From: Lithocarpus polystachyus
Taxonomy: Eukaryota; Streptophyta; Magnoliopsida; Fagales; Fagaceae
Length of the DNA: 64,000 nt
Direction of reading: 5' to 3'
Assembly (NCBI GenBank): GCA_033629205.1
Contig: CM066171.1
Span: 10,999,501-11,063,500 of the forward strand
Below, in pieces: positions 48,085 through 59,005 of the stretch. The notes beneath the pieces were generated by a model, which was not told where the DNA came from, searched no databases, and saw nothing but the letters and a program-made list of their open reading frames with translations. The number at the start of each line of letters is the position of its first letter. The first letter of the stretch is position 1. The translations under genes and the position numbers were made by a program.

Positions 48085-48745
48085 GATTAAGTAAACTAGT
48101 ATCTCGAGTTTTAGAAACTCGAGATCCGAATTAAAACTCGAGTCTCAAAGACTCGTTTTGCAAGCCTTTGAGCTGATGAGGTGGACATAAAATGCCACGT
48201 AGATCTCGAGTCTAAGAGACTCGATTTCTAAAAAGAAAAATCGAAGAAGAACTTGAGAAACTTGAGAAATTGAAGAACTGAAAGAACTGAAGAACTGAAA
48301 GAACTGAAACTGAAGAAGAACCAATGATCTGATGACGATTGAGATCACGATCCAAACCAAAGACCGATGTTCCTCTTAGATCATCGTTGTTCTTCGTCGT
48401 CAGATCGGGATTGCGAACTGGATTCAGATTGCGATCTGGATCGCGATTGGGATCGCGATCTGGAAGGCGATCGGGATCGCGATCGCGATTTGGATAGCGA
48501 TCGGAATCGCGATCGGGATCGCAAACTGGATCGGGATCGCGATCGCGATCTTCTTCTTTTCTTCTTCTTTTCTTTTTCTTCCCCGTGGATCGCGATCCCG
48601 ATCTTCTTCTTTTCTTCTTCTTTTCTTTTTCTTCCCCGTGGAGCTCTTTGTGTTTTTGCTTTGGAACTTGAGTCTCTAAGACTCGAGTTCCACGTGGAGT
48701 TTTTGTCCATATCAGTTCGTAAAAATTCTAGAACTCGAGTTTTAA
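48085..48745. mobile_element. Insert bounded by CTCGAG inverted motifs, carrying a GATCGC repeat
   Basis: The left edge has CTCGAGTTTTAGAAACTCGA and the right edge ACTCGAGTTTTAAAAACTCG, an inverted pair resembling the CTCGAG motifs of the fold-back element at 9057. Between them lie GC-rich sequence with many GATCGC units (about 48400-48550) and a ~50-bp direct duplication (CTTCTTCTTTTCTT...TTCCCCGTGGA, twice, at about 48549-48642). Both strands are open across it. I infer a non-autonomous element that may have captured host sequence. Confidence 0.4.
48367..48570. repeat. GATCGC-rich repeat, RD-coding on plus and RS-coding on minus
   Basis: The plus frame from 48367 encodes alternating D and R (for example DRDRDRDLDSDRNRDRDRK). 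The minus frame (48381-48710) encodes alternating R and S. Because GATCGC is near-palindromic, both patterns follow automatically from the DNA repeat. The RS pattern resembles SR splicing factors and the RD pattern the U1-70K tail, but neither strand carries an RNA-binding domain. Confidence 0.5.
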
Positions 48746-48904
48746 AAACTCGAGATGGTAGTTTCCCACTTTCTTTTGCATCTTGTCAAATAACAAAATT
48801 TTTCTAATAATAAAGTTAAATGGAAAAAAAATTCGGAGTAATAGTAATGTCATTAATGAGTTTATTTGAAAGTGATGTTACTCTAATTACAGCATGTCAT
48901 CTTA

Positions 48905-49170
48905 ACTAATTACTACTAAAAAGATTGTGGAAAATATTGTGGAGGATTAAACTCCAACTGAAAGTTTGAAATATTATCCACATCCTTCAATACATTCCAA
49001 ATACATCTCTCCCAACTCCCCCTAACATTTTTTCTTTTACTTTTAATTTTTTAATATCAGTTTTATTTTTACGCTAATTAAGGGTAAGGAAATTTGAAAT
49101 TTAGATATCTCGGTTTGACATTTTAAGATATGTCTAACCAATTGAGTTTCAAGTTCCCTATTGTCAGTTC

Positions 49171-49209
<39 letters not shown>

Positions 49210-49709
49210 AACATAAGATTTTGTAGTGCGTGATCATACTAACTTATGATTAATATCTCTTATATGACTATTGACTAAAATAAGTATCTCATGTAAACAA
49301 TAAAGAATCTCAAATTTATTCTGTTAAATGTTAATTATAATATCTCTTGTAAACAAATGACTACTAAGAAGATCGTGGAAAATATTGTGGAGGATTAAAC
49401 TCTAACTAAAAGTTAGAAATATTATCCACATCCCTCAATGCATTCCAAATACTTCTCTCCCAACTCCCCCTTACATCCTTTTTTTTTTTTTACTTTTAAT
49501 TTTTTAATATCAATTTTATTTTTATGCATCGATAAGGTTCCCTATTGTTAGTTTGCCCCTCTCTCGCTATCTCCAACTACAATATTTTGTAGTGTGTGAT
49601 CATACTAACTTATGATTAATATCTCTTATATGACTATTGACTAAAATAATATCTCAATAAACAATAAAGAATCTCAAATTTATAATTTATTCTGTTAAAT
49701 GTTAATTAT
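48905..49709. repeat. ~448-bp diverged tandem duplication
   Basis: AAGATTGTGGAAAATATTGT (48921) and AAGATCGTGGAAAATATTGT (49369) start two copies. They share, in order, GGAGGATTAAACTC, TTATCCACATCC, TTTTAATATCA, GTGATCATACTAACTTATGA and AGAATCTCAAATTTAT. The first copy contains a CT microsatellite (about 49173-49207) that is much shorter in the second. Confidence 0.8.
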
Positions 49710-51047
49710 AAATCAGGGAATTTGACTCCCTGAACTAAATCATACTAAATAAGGTTGGAATTGTTAGACTATATTACCACTAACAACTCTATGAATTATT
49801 AATTTGGGGGATCGGTTTTATAGATTATATTTTATTAATTGGATTAACTTCACTCAATTGACACAATTAACATTAAATTATTTCCATTATGGATCAATTT
49901 TATAGATTAATGTCACTTTGACCAAGATTATCGATCAATTTTATAAAAAAACTTGATGTTTACCACATGGCATGGCTCAAAAGGTTACTGGCTTCATTAA
50001 TTTTTTTTTTTTCATTTAATGAATAACATTAATCTAATCCATTCATCCTTGACGAGTTTCAATTCTTAACGAAGAACATTAAGCAAGAACTTACGTGTGT
50101 ATCAATGAACTCAATTATTAAAATTTTTTGTTGACAGAAAGGGTTTTACATTCAAATCTGCTTAAAATTACACAAAAAAAAAAAAGTAAGTAACTCATTT
50201 TGTTTAAGGCACTAATTAATTTTAAGTGTTTGGTATAAGAAATTTATTAGAAGGGTCTCTTTCAACAATGAATCTACTATTCTTTTAATAAGGTAGCTAT
50301 TATGTTCGATGCACGTTGCATTTTCATTTCCTCCACTGATTCAACACTGATTCACGAATCTTACTCCAACAATAACAAAATGATTCAGCTTAATTAATTC
50401 ATTGAAATCTTTTGTCATATTCAATAATTTTAATTAAACTCAATAATCAATATCAACAAATTGGATGATCCATGAGAAAAATACTCTCTGTCATAGTACA
50501 TGTTTTTTAATTTAATTGATAGTCACAATAAAAGAAAAGAATATCTTAAAAAAATGGAGAATATGGATTAGTTCTCTTTAAAAATTAGATCATGTAATGC
50601 AATACAAGTACAAGACTCTAGGCAAGAAAATAATTACTTCAATATCTAAAATTACCAATTTTAGGACGTAAAAAAAAGAACCACTATTATTAGATAGTTT
50701 TTTATTTATTTATATAAGCACTATTATTAGAGAGTCATTAACTGTATTCATTCTAAAAAAAAATGTATAACATCTTACTTTAAGTAAATTTGTTATATTT
50801 CGTCTAAAAAAAGAAAGTAAATGAGCTATATATATATAACTAAATCTTTTCCAAAATCTTTGAAGTTTTGTAGCATTGCTTGCTCTTATTTTTTAGGACG
50901 TCAAGAATTCAAATTTCTTTCTTCCATCATTATAGCTATTTAAATATCAGATAAAACTTAATCTTAACTAAAGGATCAGGAAAGATTTAAAAAAAAAAAT
51001 TCAAATACATTGGTACATTGAATGTTGTTTTTAGATAAAAAAAAAAA
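49710..51047. other. Intergenic DNA
   Basis: AT-rich with no supported feature. Confidence 0.5.
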
Positions 51048-51350
51048 TTCATTGAATCATTAACCAATGCAATTTAAAAAATTAATTAAATTTAATATAA
51101 AAATATGTTTTTTTTCGATATCTAATACTATTACTCAGTTTATATCAAATGGTATATCCTATCCTCAATCAAAATTTTTTTTTTTGGAAAAATAAAGAAA
51201 TTCATTGAATCATTAACCAATGCAATCTAAACAATTAATTAAATTTAATATAACTATGTGTGTGTGTTTTTTTTTTTTTTGATATCTAATATTACTCAAT
51301 TTATATCATATAGTATATATCCTATCCTCAATCATTTTTTTTGTTTTGGA
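51048..51350. repeat. 153-bp tandem duplication
   Basis: TTCATTGAATCATTAACCAA starts at both 51048 and 51201. The copies stay alignable to CCTATCCTCAATCA, with small indels in a T-rich part. It ends about 375 bp before the kinase start codon. Confidence 0.85.
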
Positions 51351-51464
51351 AAAAAAAAAAAAAAACGTAAATAGGGAGAGAGACACCCTAGTGGGACAGA
51401 AGCACACGTTACGGTCAGGCAGTTCCATGTGCCCACATGGATGATGAATTGTAGAAGAAAATAC

Positions 51465-51472
51465 TATAAAAA
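51465..51472 (+). promoter_or_regulatory. Possible TATA box of the kinase gene
   Basis: TATAAAAA lies 260 bp before the ATG. The intervening sequence becomes CT- and CA-rich, typical of plant 5' leaders. The assignment is tentative. Confidence 0.35.
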
Positions 51473-51724
51473 TCTTTAATTAATTTAATTAAAAAAAATT
51501 AAAAAATTACATATTAATTTATTCAATTACATATTAATTATTAATTATTTATATTTGTAGAAAGAAAACCCAGAACTCTCAGAAATACCACCGCCACCAC
51601 CACCAACAACAACAACAGCTTCATAGTCAAAGTACAAAAACCAAGCAAAGTTTAGCTCAGCACTCACTGACTCTGCTCTGATCTCTCTGTCTCTCTCATA
51701 CACACACAGAGAAAAAAGCAAAAG

Positions 51725-54700
51725 ATGGAGAAAAGCAGTGATGGGTTTGTTCGTGCAGATCAGATTGATTTGAAAAGCTTGGATGAACAGCTTGAGAGAC
51801 ACCTCAACAGAGCGTGGACTATGGAGAAGAACAAGAAAAAAGAAGAAGATAGTACTTTCATTAACAACAACAATAGTCGTAGTATTCTAAGTACTAATAA
51901 TAATGGTCTTAACCTTATCACCACCACCACTACCGCCACAAAGGTTGTGAAGAAAGAGAGGAAAGAGTGGGAGATCGACCCCTCTAAGCTCACCATCAAG
52001 TCTGCCATTGCTCGTGGCACCTTCGGCACCGTCCACCGTGGCATCTACGACGGCCTTGATGTCGCTGGTCACTCTCTTTCTCTCAACCACTTTGTCATTT
52101 TAGCCTTTAATGTTTTTCTTTGATTGTTTGAACTCTGTCTCAAAAAGTTTGTAACTTTACTCAACCAAAGAGAAAAAGTTCAATTTTTTTCAACTGGGTT
52201 TGGTTTGAAAACTCCATTTTTTGAGATTTCCTTTTCTTCCCATCAAAACCCAGTTCTTCTTTTTTCCTTTTATGACTTTTATTTTTTCTGCTGATGTTTT
52301 GTTTTTACTATTTTCATTTATTTCCAGAGTATATTCTGCTTTATGAAAACTGTTTTTTCTTGTATTTGTTTTACATTATATGTAATAGTTTCTTGATTAT
52401 TGGACTATTGAACTGATTCCAACTTGGTTTTTGCATAAATGCATGTGCTTTTGTTTGATCAATTTGGTTGATTTTGATAGTATATTTTAATTTGGGGTTG
52501 GTCCCATTTGGATTAGGGGGACCATTCTGGTTAATTTTGCTACTTTTCTTTTTTAGTACTAATTTTTAATCTCTAGAACTGAATTCAATCGACTCTTATG
52601 AAGTTAAACAACGATTGGCTATTGTAAATGAATGTATTCTTATGAAATCCGTGACTCACACACGGGCTTGGGTTGAATTTTGCTGGTGATTGCAATTACG
52701 TGGTTGATGATGATGTTGTTGTACTTCTGAACTTTCATGTGATCACAGCTGTTGGTTTAAGTCTTATCAGCTAAGAAAAACAATAATTCTAAAATAGTAT
52801 GTTATCCAAAGATTAAAATTTGGTTTTTTAATCGTCTTACTTTAACAAAACTAAGATCTATTTGGTTTCTTTGTAATATTATCTAAGCCACTTTCATTAT
52901 GTTTGTTATGTTGAGTGGGTTCACTGGGTTGCATTTGTTACAAATGACTAACAATATTACCAACAAATCCAAGGAAAACAAAAGTCATTAACAGTGGTTT
53001 TCTGGTTTTTTTTTTCTTGATCATCAGTTAAAATGCTCGATTGGGGTGAGGAGGGCCATAGGACTGAATCTGAGATTGCTACATTAAGGGCAGATTTTAC
53101 TCAAGAAGTTGCTGTCTGGCATAAGCTGGAACATCCTAATGTTACCAAGGTTAGTTCTATTTTGCAATTTCTTTTTCATCTCTTCTTCCATATTTATACA
53201 AACCATATTTGGATTCCATATGCTTCTATATCGCTCATGATGATTGGATTGAGCAACTCATTTATCTAGCTTACGTGGTGAAGATTATGGAAGCTTTAAA
53301 TTTCTTCTTACCTCTTTTATGAAATTATTGATTATGATTCTATTGTTGTTGTTTCTTGATATTCCAATAGCTTTGCAATAGCACTAAAGCGACATATGAA
53401 CCTTGTGCTCTTGAATGCTTACTTAAACATCCAAAATACTGATGGACATATCAATAATAAAGGGAAAATAATAATAATAATGAACATGAATCCTTAGTGA
53501 CCATTGCTTTCGATTATAGTGAACTCAATATCCGTTGGAACAAATTAAACTAATGGATGTTTTTATAACTGAACTCTCCTATAAAGTTTCATTTATTTTG
53601 CGATTTGGCATGCATCATAACAAGATGTTGAGCAACTCATTAGTGTGTGTGTATATATATATATATATTAAAATTTTATAAGTAATATACAGGAAGTATT
53701 CATAGATTTGAAAAATAGAAAGAAATGAAAGAAAGAAAAGGAAGCTGAAAAATTAGTGATACAAGTGCAAAGAGTCTAAAAACTACATCAGAGAAAAGGT
53801 TGAGATAGTAGGATACTGTGTCACCCATTTGAAGAGAGTTTTCAAGAAAAGAAACTTGATTCGATGTAGCCATCTCCTCCCCCTCAAATATCTGTTGATT
53901 TCTTTCTCTCTGAATGCACCATAGAATACGGGCTGGCCCTGCTCCCCATGCAGTTCCATACCTACAACTCCTCATCATTACCTTCCAAGACTCCATCATT
54001 AATGTTGTTGAATGACCCATGAAATTAATCATCATCTAACTGTGTTTGGTTATATTAATACCATATGTGGTCCAAGGACGTTTCTCTTGATATTACCAGA
54101 TCAAGATGGCTGAGTACTTTTGGTGAATATGGAGCTGAGTAGGGCCATTTTGGATAACCAATTTTCTTGCATACGAGAGATCTTTCTAGTAGATACAGAG
54201 GCACTTCATCTTCATTGTTACGTTACCTCCCATTTTGCAATTTTTTAGTACATCAAATAGGCTCAAATGCTGCTGGCCAGTACAATATATTTGTGTCAAA
54301 CACAGAGGGTAACAAACTAACAATGACATTGCTGCTCCATATTTTTAAAGATGCAGAAATTCAAACATCCATAGCTATTAAGATGTTCTTGAGCTACCTA
54401 AACCTAGTCATTGCATGGACCTCCATGGAAGTGACACAGATGGAAAGGCATGCTGTTGTCAAACCTCAGCCTTTTTCAGTTGAAGCCAACATCAATAGAG
54501 TCGTGGTCCCCTACAACTCATCCAGTACAAGGGTAAAAAGAATGACAAAGTGAACAAAGATAGATTTCAATTCTGGTTGAAACATGCTATCACATGGGAC
54601 TTGGATACCAATATATATACTAAAAGGAAATGCCTTATCTATATAATCATTTTGATCAAGAGACCCCCTTGTCTTTGCTGTTCCTCTCTATATTTTGGGC

Positions 54701-56971
54701 CATTTGACTAATATCACAAACCTTAAATTTTTAACCGTTGAGGGAAGCCTCAATCCTTGAAGGAGAGAAAAAATGGAGTGGGGGGGGGGGGGGGGTGGTG
54801 TGGGTTTGGGTTTGGGGGCTTCTAATTTTTTTGAATAGGGAAGCCTCAAACCACTTCTTTCATGTTGATTTCCAATATTCTTTACTTTGATTTTCTCTAT
54901 TTCATCTCTTGACTCCCAATGACATAGTGGCAATTCGAGAACTGTTGCAGTTTGAATTTATTGGAATTTAGTGATTAACTAAAGGAGTTAATGCATTTGA
55001 ATATTTTAGAATTTTGAAGGTTGCAATACATTTAAAGGTTGATTCCTTTTATCTCTAGTTTTTTTTTTTTTTTTTTTTTAAATTTAAAATTTTTAAATAT
55101 ATTTATTTTTTATAATTCAATAGTTGGGGGAGGAGGGATTTAAATCCTGAACGTCTCTGTTAGAAACACTAAGAGACGTCACTTGAGCTACAAGGCTCTT
55201 GGTGTTTTTTGGTAGAAAATAGTGTATACTTATCAATATTCTGTCATGCTTCGTCGTATCTCTTACCTTTAACATCCTGGTCATTCAAATTTCAGTTTAT
55301 AGGGGCAACAATGGGCACATCAGAACTACAGATACAAACTGATAATGGTCCAATTGGCATGCCAAGTAATGTCTGTTGTGTCGTCGTGGAATATCTTCCC
55401 GGGGGTACCCTCAAAGGTTACCTCATAAAGAACAGGAGAAGGAAGCTAGCTTTTAATGTTGTTGTCCAGCTTGCACTGGATCTTGCTAGAGGGTATTTAC
55501 CATCTGTATCTTGCTCTGTGTTTGTACTTTTTTTCTTTGTAGAATTTCAATTAAAAAATGACATGTGACTTGGAAATTTTTTTATTTTTCTTATTTTTTT
55601 TCCCTGTTTAAGCTCTTAGAAGGCTCATATGTACTGTATCTTGCAGGTTGAGTTACCTTCACTCGCAGAAGATTGTTCACAGAGATGTAAAAACGGAGAA
55701 TATGCTATTGGACAAGACGCGTACAGTAAAAATTGCTGATTTTGGGGTTGCTCGTGTTGAGGCTTCAAATCCTAATGACATGACTGGGGAGACAGGGACA
55801 CTTGGTTATATGGCTCCTGAGGTATGCTCATTTTATATACTCCTACTTGATAATTTTTTGACTTTGACTTCGAAACCATATAAAAAACTTCTCATCAATT
55901 CCTCTGGGACTTTTGCTTGTCCATTTGTACTTGGGGAACAAAAAGAGATCTTGCTTTGTGGGTGGATGTCTCTCATAGTGCAACTAATGTCTCCATCAAT
56001 CTCAAGTCTATCTAATATCAAGAGAGGCAAAATTGTCTTCTCATTGTCGTTGGTAACTTGTAGGTATCCTCTTAGTACAATGAGGATATTGTACTGGTCC
56101 TAATATTTCAGCTATTATTCACTATTACCCTAACAAACTGTAATACATGATTGCTCAATCCAAAATGTGGAACATTTTCATTCAAATTCACTAATCCCAG
56201 AGATAAAAAATTTTCTTCTTTTTCTTTCTTTATTCACCTTTTTTTTTAGTGACAACTTTAAAAAGCAATAGTAGAATCTTACTCGATTAATAAACTGTTT
56301 GGGCAAAACCAAGCAAAATTTTTTAAAATTTCAAGGTTTCCATATCACCTTTTAACTACTAATGAAACAATCTATATAAGTTTTACATAAGCAAAAGTGG
56401 CATGCCAAGTTCCTGTTTGCATTCCACATACCCAAAGGATCTGTGTTATAGGTAACTAAAACTTAAAAAAAAAAAACAGAAGAAACAATCGTTCAATGAA
56501 CTAATTTTCTGTGATTTGTCAAATGGGTGATTTATAGGTTCTCAATGGCAATCCATATAACAGGAAATGTGATGTTTATAGTTTTGGCATCTGCTTGTGG
56601 GAGATATATTGCTGTGACATGCCATATCCAGACCTTAGTTTCTCAGAAGTGACGACAGCTGTGGTTCGGCAGGTAACTATCTGCGTTTATCTTAATCATT
56701 GTACCCAACAAGCTCTGAGTGTCACTACTTGAGATTCCTTCTGACTAGTTTATTTCTTACCTAGAATCTGAGGCCAGAGATACCAAGATGTTGCCCAAGT
56801 TCCCTGGCGAATGTAATGAAGCGATGCTGGGATGCCAGCCCTGACAAGCGGCCAGAAATGGAAGAGGTAGTCTCCATGTTAGAGGCCATTGACACATCAA
56901 AAGGTGGAGGTATGATCCCCGTTGATCAGCCTCAAGGTTGTTTGTGCTTCCGCAAGTATCGTGGCCCCTAA
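51725..56971 (+). CDS. Raf-like MAPKKK (group C, ATMRK1-like) protein kinase, six exons
   Basis: The exons are 51725-52067, 53028-53149, 55296-55492, 55647-55821, 56538-56672 and 56765-56971. All introns are GT-AG and the joined frame is open for 392 residues, close to the length I recall for Arabidopsis ATMRK1 (about 391). The N-terminus has the family signature RADQIDLKSLDEQLERHLNR, then a basic and asparagine/threonine-rich linker (33-85). The kinase domain has the glycine loop ARGTFGTV (96-103), the ATP lysine in VAVKMLDWG (K116), HRDVKTEN with catalytic D234, DFG at 252-254 and GTLGYMAPE (271-279). The C-terminus ends GCLCFRKYRGP. It is a soluble serine/threonine kinase by family. The precise pathway of group C Raf-like kinases is not settled and I do not assign one. 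No key residue is missing. Confidence 0.95.
53644..54040 (-). mobile_element. 5'-truncated L1-type LINE fragment in kinase intron 2
   Basis: The minus strand encodes the end of a plant LINE ORF2: a zf-RVT-like tail with ARILWCIQRERNQQIFEGEE. After the stop come CTTCCTGTATATTACTTATA and a TA-rich end, the usual look of plant L1 3' ends. Upstream ORF2 sequence (RT, endonuclease) was not recognised, so the copy is truncated. Confidence 0.65.
55060..55203 (-). mobile_element. tRNA-derived SINE in kinase intron 2
   Basis: On the minus strand: CCTTGTAGCTCAAGTGACG (A box), TTCAGGATTTAAATCC (B box), then AACTATTGAATTATAAAAAA and an A-rich tail ending in a poly(A) run at 55060. The two-box polymerase III promoter, ~140-bp size and poly(A) tail define a tRNA-derived SINE. 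It sits about 90 bp before exon 3. Confidence 0.75.
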
Positions 56972-58045
56972 AATCTCTAGTCCCTTGAACAACTTGGTGT
57001 AATTATTTTGAAGACCAGAGAAACCTCAATTGTACTTAAGAGCGAAGAGAATAGAATTTGGGATATCATGATGAGAGAAGCACATGGTGGTGGGTATAGG
57101 CTAAGGAGCTGTGCTACATTTCACTTTGTTGGATGAATGTAAATCCTTTATTTATTTTTCTTTTTTTAAATATATTTTTTAGAAATACCTTTTGGGTTTA
57201 CCAAATATGTGTATTTATTTTGGCCTGTCTGTCTTTGTTGGACTGGCCTTAAAACCTCTTTGTAAGATCTCCAATTGATATACTATTGATAATTATTATC
57301 ATTGCTATAATCAAGATGAACCTCATTTCTATCTCAATCCACTTGCTATGTACACTCAAGAGACTCAGCCAAAGCTTTTGATTTAGGAAGTACAATTGAT
57401 TGTATTGTGGACTTGCAAATCTTTTAGGACTACTCTTAAAGAGAGTCTCACATCAGTGTGTGGAATTGCAAATCTTTTAGGACTCTTTTTAAAGAGTCTG
57501 ACATCAGTGGCCAATAGGGGAAAACTGACCAGTTCCGTATGAAGAATTAAATTGATGTGCAAGTGCGTTTGGTGTGGTGAAATAAGTTATGTTGTAAAAG
57601 GATGTTGGCATGGAAATATGGGATGAGCCTTATTAGGATTTTGTAGAATAATTCGATAATTTTTTAGGATAACTAGTCGCAGGTCCACATAATGTGTGGG
57701 ATAGTTATAATTCTTTGTGTTAGTAATGCAACGCCAATATGAAGCAACAATAATTACAACAAACAATGAAAATTAAACAATTTTTCCCCCCTGTTCATCA
57801 TTTGTATTGCAAATTCATTAATTATTTCAACATACCTACATCTAAATTTGATCCAACAAGTCCAAACATTGCTCAATACACTTTGATATATTATGCTTAC
57901 CATATTCATGGGCTTGGATGTTACCTTTTCATTCAGCAGGGATTTTGACAACTAAAAGGTTGCATTTGGCACAACTTCATATTAGTATCCAACTCATCAA
58001 AGAATTGATAATGAACTTAATATCATAAATCTACAAATTTCTTAC

Positions 58046-58076
<31 letters not shown>

Positions 58077-58151
58077 AACCTCAATTGATTTTCAAATTTA
58101 TCTTAAGAAAACACAAAAATTGTGTAGTTCACTCAAAAAGTAGAATACTAA
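56972..58151. other. 3' flank of the kinase gene and intergenic DNA
   Basis: The first few hundred bases are the likely 3' untranslated region. Near 57410-57510 a ~60-bp segment (GCAAATCTTTTAGGACT) is directly repeated. ACTAGTCGCAGGTCC near 57670 resembles a Helitron 3' end on the minus strand, but no matching start was found. TA runs lie near 58050-58075. No gene seen. Confidence 0.45.
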
Positions 58152-58953
58152 TGTAGGGAGAAGAGGCCCAGGATATCATATTGGGCCTTGGGCCTTGTCT
58201 GAGGGCACTTATCGGTCCGAGGACAGAAAAACAGTAATGAAGATGTAAGGTCCAGAGCTCTATAAGCAAATTACGACTTAGAAGGTTGAAGAAGGAAGGC
58301 TGAGGAGGAGTCTTTCCTCAGATAAGTGAAGCAGAAGTTAGATGGTATGTTCTGTTGCCCAGAGTGACTTTTTAGGAGATTCGGTTGATAAAGATATACT
58401 TGATGGAAGCACAGGACAGAGAAAAAGATATAAAATATCTAAGGGAAAGCTGCTACCACTGCATTGGATGCTCTGCAGCTAACTCTTTGGTCGCATTAAT
58501 GAGGAAGTGATACCTGAACAGTAGTTTTCAATCTTACAGCTACTACCTAAAGACTTCAGGAAGGGGCGGATGGGACAAGGATCAACACCAACAATCTGAT
58601 CTACACGTGAAGGGTAGAGATGAAGGGGGAAGATAGTATAATATAGAGGAGATACCTTGAGAAAAAGGGATCGGAAACTAGAGAGAAAATACTGTAGCAA
58701 CAAGAACAAAACTTGTAACCTAATTCTAAGGGGAAATATACAAGAATTAACCTCTTCAGACTTTGTCGAGGACGATTTTCTTTATAAAAAACCATCTTAT
58801 CTTTGTTTCCTGATGATCTTGATCCACTTTAATTATTGTTCAATTTATAAGGCCTAGTTTTCCAACCCACTCTTTACAAATTCATTGTATTGGCCTCTTT
58901 GGGCTTGAGTCTATTCTTTACTTTGGGCTTGGCTGCCACATTGTGCCTTTACA
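58152..58953 (+). repeat. 5' LTR of G3 (802 bp)
   Basis: It starts TGTAGGGAGAAGAGGCCC and ends TTGTGCCTTTACA. It is related to the G2 LTRs but clearly diverged, so G3 belongs to a different subfamily. Confidence 0.9.
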
Positions 58954-58954
58954 A

Positions 58955-58973
58955 TTGGCGCCGTCTGTGGGAA
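58955..58973 (+). other. Primer-binding site of G3
   Basis: TTGGCGCCGTCTGTGGGAA lies two bases after the LTR and matches the G2 site except at the end. Confidence 0.7.
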
Positions 58974-59005
58974 CTTTTGTGTTTTAGCGAGTTGGACGTT
59001 CAATT

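Larger units (their letters stand above)
53150..55295 (+). other. Intron 2 of the kinase gene (2.1 kb)
   Basis: The largest intron begins GTTAGT after ACCAAG and ends TTTCAG before TTTATAGGG. It carries a LINE fragment and a SINE, both in reverse orientation. The stretch 54060-54600 includes a 128-codon plus frame without any recognisable domain. A G homopolymer lies at 54780-54796. Confidence 0.85.

Noticed and set aside
48367..48807. SR-protein or U1-70K gene
   Set aside because: There is no RNA-recognition motif, and the RS/RD pattern is forced by the near-palindromic GATCGC repeat on both strands.
54167..54553. 128-codon open frame in kinase intron 2
   Set aside because: It has complex composition but no domain I recognise, lies inside a spliced intron next to a LINE fragment, and has no supporting signals. 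Possibly an old repeat.
55130..55203. Functional tRNA gene
   Set aside because: A- and B-box sequences are present, but the cloverleaf stems cannot be formed and a poly(A) tail follows. It is a tRNA-derived SINE.
57660..57720. Third Helitron terminus (ACTAGTCGCAGGTCC)
   Set aside because: It resembles a Helitron 3' end, but no hairpin or matching 5' end was found, so I did not call an element.
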